Source: Trinickia diaoshuihuensis
GTDB taxonomy: Bacteria; Pseudomonadota; Gammaproteobacteria; Burkholderiales; Burkholderiaceae
Direction: 5' to 3'
Assembly: GCF_003390925.1 (NCBI RefSeq)
Contig: NZ_QUBS01000084.1
Coordinates: forward strand, 62,001 to 126,000
DNA: 64,000 bases
Under the pieces are notes generated by a model. That model was given only the letters and a program-made list of their open reading frames with translations, searched no databases and was not told the DNA's origin. The stretch's first letter is position 1. Each line of letters begins with the position of its first letter. Shown here in pieces: positions 59,392-64,000 of this stretch. A program made the position numbers and the translations under genes.

Positions 59392-59883
59392 ATGGAAGAT
59401 TACATCGCGATCGTTCAGCAGTTCGGGCGGACCTATCGCTCGTTTATGTCGGCGTTCGAAGCGCAAGTGGGACATGCGATGCCGCGCTGGCGCATTCTGC
59501 TCGCGCTGACGGATCCGGACGGCGAGTGGTCGCAAAAGCGGCTCGTCGAACGGTTGCGCATCGACCCCGGCGCGCTGACGCGGCAATTGAAATCGCTCGA
59601 GGCGCTGGGCTGGATCGAGCGTAGCGTCGACACACGCGACAACCGCATCACGAACGTCCGGCTGACGAGCGAAGGACGGCAGGCCGTCGATGCGAGTTTG
59701 CCGCAGCGCAACGCATTCCTGCTGGAAACGATGGGGGCGCTGCCTGACGATGCGTTGTCGGCTTTATCGAACGCCTTGACCAAGCTCGAGGCCCGGATCG
59801 GCGAGGTGGCGGGCTCGCCGCTTCCCGGCTCGGCAAGCTCGAATCCGAGCGGCGAGGGCGGCGGCGGGCGTGCGACGGCATAG
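59392..59883 (+). CDS. MarR-family transcriptional regulator
   Basis: A 163-residue winged-helix regulator. The DNA-binding core is WSQKRLVERLRIDPGALTRQ, with the wing ERSVDTRDNRITNVRLTSEG; helices before and after form the dimer interface. The C-terminal 20 residues are Gly/Ser-rich. It lies directly after the DHA2 exporter gene, which it probably represses until a drug or phenolic ligand binds. Convergent with the DSD1-type gene, 27 bases away. Confidence 0.9.
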   Translation: MEDYIAIVQQFGRTYRSFMSAFEAQVGHAMPRWRILLALTDPDGEWSQKRLVERLRIDPGALTRQLKSLEALGWIERSVDTRDNRITNVRLTSEGRQAVDASLPQRNAFLLETMGALPDDALSALSNALTKLEARIGEVAGSPLPGSASSNPSGEGGGGRATA

Positions 59884-59910
59884 AAGTCGTGGAGGTCCTA
59901 CGCCGGCTTC

Positions 59911-61194
59911 CTAAAAAAACGTCTCGACCACCTCGGTCACGCGGTAGCGATCGTCGACGATCAGCAACTGCCGCCATTTGTCGAACGTGAGGCACGGGTG
60001 CGAGATGTCGAATGCAAGCATGTCGCCCACTTTGAGATCGGTGCCCGGCACGATCCGCAGATAGGCGTGCTGATCCATCATTCCCGTGATTTCCCACCCC
60101 TCGCTCGGCGCAATGTCGCGGGGCGCGTCGGCACCTGGCCGATAGTGGCGCGCCGGGACCGGCATGCCCGCATCGAAGGCCGCGTCGCGCTTGCCGAAAC
60201 CGACGATCGCCCGGTCGGGTTCGGGGATCGACTGCACGTAGGCCCAAAGCTGCAAGGCGGGCAACAGCGCCTCACCCATCTTTTTGGCGATCGGATTGCG
60301 GGCGAGGATCTCGCTCTGAGCTTTCTTGTAGATACCGACGTCATGCGTCAAATAGCAACCGGGGCGCAGCACCACCTCGATCGCGCCCGCCGACGATTGC
60401 GCGGCGAATTCCTCGGCGACGATGTCGTACCATGCCGAGCCGGCGCCCGAGAGGATCGCGGGACTGCGTTGAAATCGGCCGGCCTGCGCGAGCGTATGGA
60501 TTGTTTCGACCGCCCGTCGCAAGAACGCGCGCACGGCTTGTTCGTCGGCCAGCACGCCTTCGTAAAGCTCGATACCGGCCAGCACGAGGGTGCCCTCGTG
60601 GCGCGCGATGGCCGCCAGCACGTCGCCGAGTTGCGCATCGTCACGCACGCCCGTTCTACCGCCGGGCACGCCGAGTTCTATCAATACTTGCAGCCGACGC
60701 CCGGCGGCTTTGAAGAAGGCGCCCAGTTGATCTACGCCATCGGGCGAGTCGACGAGGCAGAAGAATTCGAAGTCAGGGTCCGAGAGCAACTCGGCGATGA
60801 TCGCCATATTCCGCTTGCCGACGAGTTGATTCGCCATCAAGACGCGCTCGATGCCGCCGTGATAGGCGGCTCGCGTTTGATGCGCCGTGGCGAGCGTAAT
60901 GCCCCAAGCGCCCGTTTCGATCTGCCGGCGAAATAGCTGGGGCGCCATCGTCGTCTTGCCGTGCGGCGCGAACTTGAGCCCATATTCGGTGACGAACGCT
61001 TGCATCCATCGCAGGTTGTGCTCGATCCGGTCCTTATACAGGACCGCGGCCGGCAAGCTGACGTCCTCGGCCAGCAGATTCCACTCGAGATTGCGCGCCG
61101 ATTCGAGGGGCACGCTGGCGCTCGGCACCATCCCTAAACCTTTGCCGAGCGGGTCGATGCTGGCGGCGGTGTAGCTTGTCATCGTCAAAGTCAT
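59911..61194 (-). CDS. D-serine dehydratase-like PLP enzyme (DSD1/amino-acid deaminase type)
   Basis: A 427-residue protein with an alanine-racemase-type N-terminal barrel: the PLP Lys is in FAPHGKTTMAPQLFRRQ, near residue 76. The C-terminal domain carries the Zn-binding type residues in MMDQHAYLRI and VGDMLAFDISHPCLTF. DSD1-type enzymes deaminate D-serine or D-threonine; related enzymes are D-threonine aldolases. It is divergent from an N-acyl-D-amino-acid deacylase gene, supporting a D-amino-acid role. An internal start, MTSYTAAS at 61182, is possible. Confidence 0.87.
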   Translation of the reverse strand: MTLTMTSYTAASIDPLGKGLGMVPSASVPLESARNLEWNLLAEDVSLPAAVLYKDRIEHNLRWMQAFVTEYGLKFAPHGKTTMAPQLFRRQIETGAWGITLATAHQTRAAYHGGIERVLMANQLVGKRNMAIIAELLSDPDFEFFCLVDSPDGVDQLGAFFKAAGRRLQVLIELGVPGGRTGVRDDAQLGDVLAAIARHEGTLVLAGIELYEGVLADEQAVRAFLRRAVETIHTLAQAGRFQRSPAILSGAGSAWYDIVAEEFAAQSSAGAIEVVLRPGCYLTHDVGIYKKAQSEILARNPIAKKMGEALLPALQLWAYVQSIPEPDRAIVGFGKRDAAFDAGMPVPARHYRPGADAPRDIAPSEGWEITGMMDQHAYLRIVPGTDLKVGDMLAFDISHPCLTFDKWRQLLIVDDRYRVTEVVETFF

Positions 61195-61349
61195 CGGAGT
61201 CGTCCCCTGGTTTTGTCATGCGACGGCGTGGCTGCCGCCGTTCGAACTCCCATAGTACAGAAACTGCGAGTACGATTCGTGGCTAACCGGCGGCGCCGCA
61301 TCTTCGCGCGGCTGTCCGCTCACCCGCGCCTCGCACTCGGAGACGAACC

Positions 61350-62846
61350 ATGCATTCTCATCCGGAAGCCGCCGACACGTTGATCTACGGTGCCACGCTC
61401 TACGACGGTACGGGCAAACCGCCCGTCGTGCGCGACGTCGCGATCCGCGGCGAAAAAATCGCGGCCGTGGGCAACTTGTCGAATTGGATCGCCGAAGAGA
61501 TCGTCGAGGCCGACGGCCGCGCGCTGGCGCCCGGATTCATCGACGTCCATACCCACGACGACACCTACGTCCTGCGCGATCCGCAGATGCTGCCCAAGCT
61601 CTCGCAGGGCGTCACGACGGTCATCGTGGGCAATTGCGGCATCAGTGCCTCGCCCGTTACGCTGCGCGGCGATCCGCCCGATCCAATGAACCTGCTCGGG
61701 GAGCGCGAATCTTTCCGCTTTCCGACCTTCGGCGCCTACGTCGAGGCCGTCAATGCCGCGCGACCGGCCGTCAACGTGGCGGCGCTCGTCGGGCACACTG
61801 CCTTGCGCAGCAATCATATGGACCGGCTCGATAGGGCCGCGACGCCGGCCGAGATCGATGCGATGCGGGCTCAGCTCGCGGAGGCCCTCGAACACGGCGC
61901 GCTCGGGCTCAGTTCGGGACTGGCGTATGCATCGGCATTTTGCGCGCCGACCGAGGAGGTGATGGCGCTCGCGGAGCCGCTTGCGCAGGCCGGCGCGCTC
62001 TATACGACGCACATTCGCAGCGAATTCGACGCGATCCTCGACGCTCTGGACGAAGCGTGCCGCATCGGCCGGCACGCGCGCGTGCCGGTCGTCGTCTCGC
62101 ACCTGAAATGCGCCGGGCCGCGCAACTGGGGGCGCAGCATCGAAGTGCTGGCGTCGCTCGAACGCGCGCGCGAGGCGCAGCGCATCGGCTGCGACTGCTA
62201 TCCGTACGACCGCAGTTCGACCACGCTCGATCTCAAGCAAGTCACGGGCGACATCGAGATTACCGTCACGTGGTCGACCCCGCATCCAGAGGCCTCGGGC
62301 AAGCGGCTCGCCGCTATCGCAAGCGAGTGGGGCGTCACGCAGCAGGAGGCGGCGGCCCGCTTGCAGCCGGCCGGCGCGGTTTATCACAACATGTCGGAAG
62401 ACGACGTGCGCCGGATCTTGGCTCACCCGGCATCGATGGTCGGTTCGGACGGTTTGCCGAACGATCCGCTGCCCCATCCGCGGCTGTGGGGCACGTTCCC
62501 GCGCGTGCTTGGGCACTACGCCCGCGACGTCCGGCTGATGCCGCTCGAGCAAGCCGTGCATAAGATGACGGGGCTATCGGCGCGGCGCTTCGGGCTCGAT
62601 CGCCGCGGTGAGATCCACGTGGGCTACCACGCCGATCTCGTGCTGTTCGATCCGGCGACGGTGCGCGATGCCGCGACCTTCGACAATCCGCGGCAAGTCG
62701 CCGACGGGATCGAGGCCGTTTGGGTCAACGGCGTGCTCTCGTACCGAGACCGCACACCGGTCGGCGAGCGCGGGGGATGCTTCGTCCCGCGTGGCGCCAA
62801 GGCCGCCGGAGATCACCGAGAGGCGGCCGCCGGCGAGGCGTTTTAA
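61350..62846 (+). CDS. N-acyl-D-amino-acid deacylase
   Basis: A 498-residue amidohydrolase of the D-aminoacylase type. The metal-binding HxH is DVHTHDDTYVLRDP; other landmarks are VIVGNCGISASP, SGLAYASAFCAP, YTTHIRSE and GSDGLPNDPLPHPRLWGTF. It releases D-amino acids from N-acyl forms. With the divergent DSD1-type enzyme it makes a two-step route from N-acyl-D-amino acid to keto acid. The start is ATG 61350; GGAGACGAACC lies upstream. Confidence 0.9.
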   Translation: MHSHPEAADTLIYGATLYDGTGKPPVVRDVAIRGEKIAAVGNLSNWIAEEIVEADGRALAPGFIDVHTHDDTYVLRDPQMLPKLSQGVTTVIVGNCGISASPVTLRGDPPDPMNLLGERESFRFPTFGAYVEAVNAARPAVNVAALVGHTALRSNHMDRLDRAATPAEIDAMRAQLAEALEHGALGLSSGLAYASAFCAPTEEVMALAEPLAQAGALYTTHIRSEFDAILDALDEACRIGRHARVPVVVSHLKCAGPRNWGRSIEVLASLERAREAQRIGCDCYPYDRSSTTLDLKQVTGDIEITVTWSTPHPEASGKRLAAIASEWGVTQQEAAARLQPAGAVYHNMSEDDVRRILAHPASMVGSDGLPNDPLPHPRLWGTFPRVLGHYARDVRLMPLEQAVHKMTGLSARRFGLDRRGEIHVGYHADLVLFDPATVRDAATFDNPRQVADGIEAVWVNGVLSYRDRTPVGERGGCFVPRGAKAAGDHREAAAGEAF

Positions 62847-62867
62847 CGCGGTCGCGATGCGCGCCGA

Positions 62868-63692
62868 TCACTGCCGCGCCGTGCGCGCGTTGTCGGGCAT
62901 CGGCAGGTTGTAATTGGTGCGGAACGGGTTGATGTCGAGCCCGCCGCGGCGCGTATAGCGCGCGTACACGGCGAGTTTGACCGGCCGGCACTCGCGCAAG
63001 ATGTCGATGAAAATGCGCTCGACGCATTGCTCGTGAAAGCCCGTGTGCGAGCGATACGAAATGATGTAGCGCAACAGCCCCGCATGGTCGATCTGCGGCC
63101 CGACGTAGTGGATCTGCACGCTGCCCCAATCGGGTTGACCCGTGACCGGACAGTTCGACTTCAGCAAGTTCGAATACAGCGTTTCCTCGACGGGCGCTTC
63201 GCCGTGCGCGGCGGTCAGCAGCGACGGATCGGGTTCATAGACGTCGGCGTCTAGATCGAGGCGATCGAGCGAGAGCCCGTCGAATTCCTCGAACTCGAGT
63301 TTCGAAAATTCCGCGGGCGTCGCGAGACGTACCGACACGGTCGCGCCGCAGGCGGCCGACACGTCGCGCTTGAGCGTGTCGCGCAGCGCGTCGATCGAAT
63401 CGACGCGCGTTTGCGCGAACGAGCCCAAGTACAGCTTGAACGACTTCGATTCGACGATATTCGGCGATTCGGCCGGCACGAAGAACGTCGCGATGGCGAT
63501 CTGCGGCTTGCCGCGCGCATTGAGCCAAGACAGCTCATAGGCGTTCCAAATGTCGGTGCCGAAAAACGGCAGCGTCTGCGTGATGCCGATCGCTTCCCGC
63601 GCTTGGGTGCGGGCAATGGGGAAGAGCAGGGCGGGATCGTACTGCTCGGTGTAGGTCGTGCTCTTGCCGAGCGGCGAATGTTCGGGAGTCAT
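62868..63692 (-). CDS. queF: NADPH-dependent 7-cyano-7-deazaguanine reductase QueF
   Basis: A 274-residue enzyme of the bimodular type (like E. coli QueF, 282). It reduces preQ0 to preQ1 in queuosine synthesis. The QueF motif is [13 protein letters not shown]; the catalytic Cys lies in [16 protein letters not shown]; and [13 protein letters not shown] carries the conserved Glu and Cys. It lies 26 bases after ilvA on the same strand. No preQ1 riboswitch can fit in that gap. Confidence 0.96.
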   Translation of the reverse strand: MTPEHSPLGKSTTYTEQYDPALLFPIARTQAREAIGITQTLPFFGTDIWNAYELSWLNARGKPQIAIATFFVPAESPNIVESKSFKLYLGSFAQTRVDSIDALRDTLKRDVSAACGATVSVRLATPAEFSKLEFEEFDGLSLDRLDLDADVYEPDPSLLTAAHGEAPVEETLYSNLLKSNCPVTGQPDWGSVQIHYVGPQIDHAGLLRYIISYRSHTGFHEQCVERIFIDILRECRPVKLAVYARYTRRGGLDINPFRTNYNLPMPDNARTARQ

Positions 63693-63718
63693 AGTGTTCG
63701 GTCAGGTTGGACGCGCTC

Positions 63719-64000
63719 TCACGCCAGAAACAGCCGATAAACGGGGTTGCCGCTTTCGTCCCAATGCGGATAGCCGAGCGTCGACAGGAACCGGGCGAAA
63801 GCCTCGTTGTCCGCCTGCGGTACCTGAATGCCGACGAGAATCGAGCTATAGTCCGCGCCCTGGTTGCGATAGTGAAACAGGCTGATATTCCAATCGGGGG
63901 CCATCGAGGAGAGGAACTTCATCAGCGCGCCCGGCCGCTCCGGAAATTCGAAACGGAACAGCCGCTCGTCGCGCGCGAGCGGCGAGCGGCCCCCCACCAT
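63719..64000 (-). CDS. ilvA: Threonine dehydratase (ammonia-lyase), C-terminal regulatory part only
   Basis: The window edge cuts this gene; only the last 93 residues are visible. They form the second ACT-like regulatory domain of biosynthetic Ilv[22 protein letters not shown], then [21 protein letters not shown] and [21 protein letters not shown]. In the full enzyme these domains bind isoleucine (feedback inhibition) and valine. The catalytic PLP domain lies outside the window. Confidence 0.93.
   Translation of the reverse strand: MVGGRSPLARDERLFRFEFPERPGALMKFLSSMAPDWNISLFHYRNQGADYSSILVGIQVPQADNEAFARFLSTLGYPHWDESGNPVYRLFLA

Overview
The window is GC-rich and carries a gene order typical of Burkholderia sensu lato (Burkholderiaceae, Betaproteobacteria). 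The strongest evidence is the run kdsD-kdsC-lptC-lptA-lptB-rpoN-hpf-ptsN-hprK-rapZ, with mutM/mutY on one side and uvrA-MFS-ssb on the other. I place it near Paraburkholderia, Trinickia or Caballeronia from memory of such gene orders; no search was run. I saw no rRNA, tRNA, CRISPR array, insertion sequence or prophage.

Region 1 (1-24061) is conserved chromosomal core. It holds a TPR protein cut by the left edge, base-excision repair (mutM, mutY), and the long minus-strand block. That block covers Kdo synthesis, LPS export, sigma-54, ribosome hibernation and nitrogen-PTS control. After it come a KefB-like antiporter, apt, a LysE exporter, a Nudix protein, purU, an AI-2E-family membrane protein, uvrA, an MFS transporter and ssb, which is closed by a clear terminator.

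Region 2 (24091-32663) is a signalling patch of four sensor kinases and one stand-alone receiver, with no DNA-binding output domain. Region 3 (32757-40361) holds a minus-strand group: a large ChW-repeat/beta-trefoil/TULIP-like protein, a phospholipase C-type phosphoesterase and a small exported protein. Divergent from it is a NarL-type regulator with its membrane kinase. A perfect dyad lies in the shared intergenic region. I consider this the best candidate for an undescribed system.

Region 4 (40395-46388) looks like an uncharacterised aromatic or ring-compound catabolic locus. One side has a cupin, an intradiol dioxygenase and an ABM-domain protein. The other has a beta-hydroxyacid-dehydrogenase-type reductase, a FucP-type permease, a YCII protein and a LysR regulator. 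Two LysR-type boxes lie between the divergent halves. Region 5 (46420-53663) holds a broken Fic gene with nearby repeats, a DUF2167 protein, and a three-gene operon (TupA-like ATP-grasp, DUF6875-like protein, O-methyltransferase) that may make a small molecule. It ends with an amidohydrolase-like protein missing metal ligands and a PAP2 phosphatase.

Region 6 (53875-64000) contains a lytic transglycosylase, two small exported proteins, an HSL-type esterase, an EcsC-family protein, a DHA2 exporter with its MarR regulator, and a D-amino-acid locus (DSD1-type enzyme divergent from an N-acyl-D-amino-acid deacylase). It ends with queF and the 3' end of ilvA, cut by the right edge.
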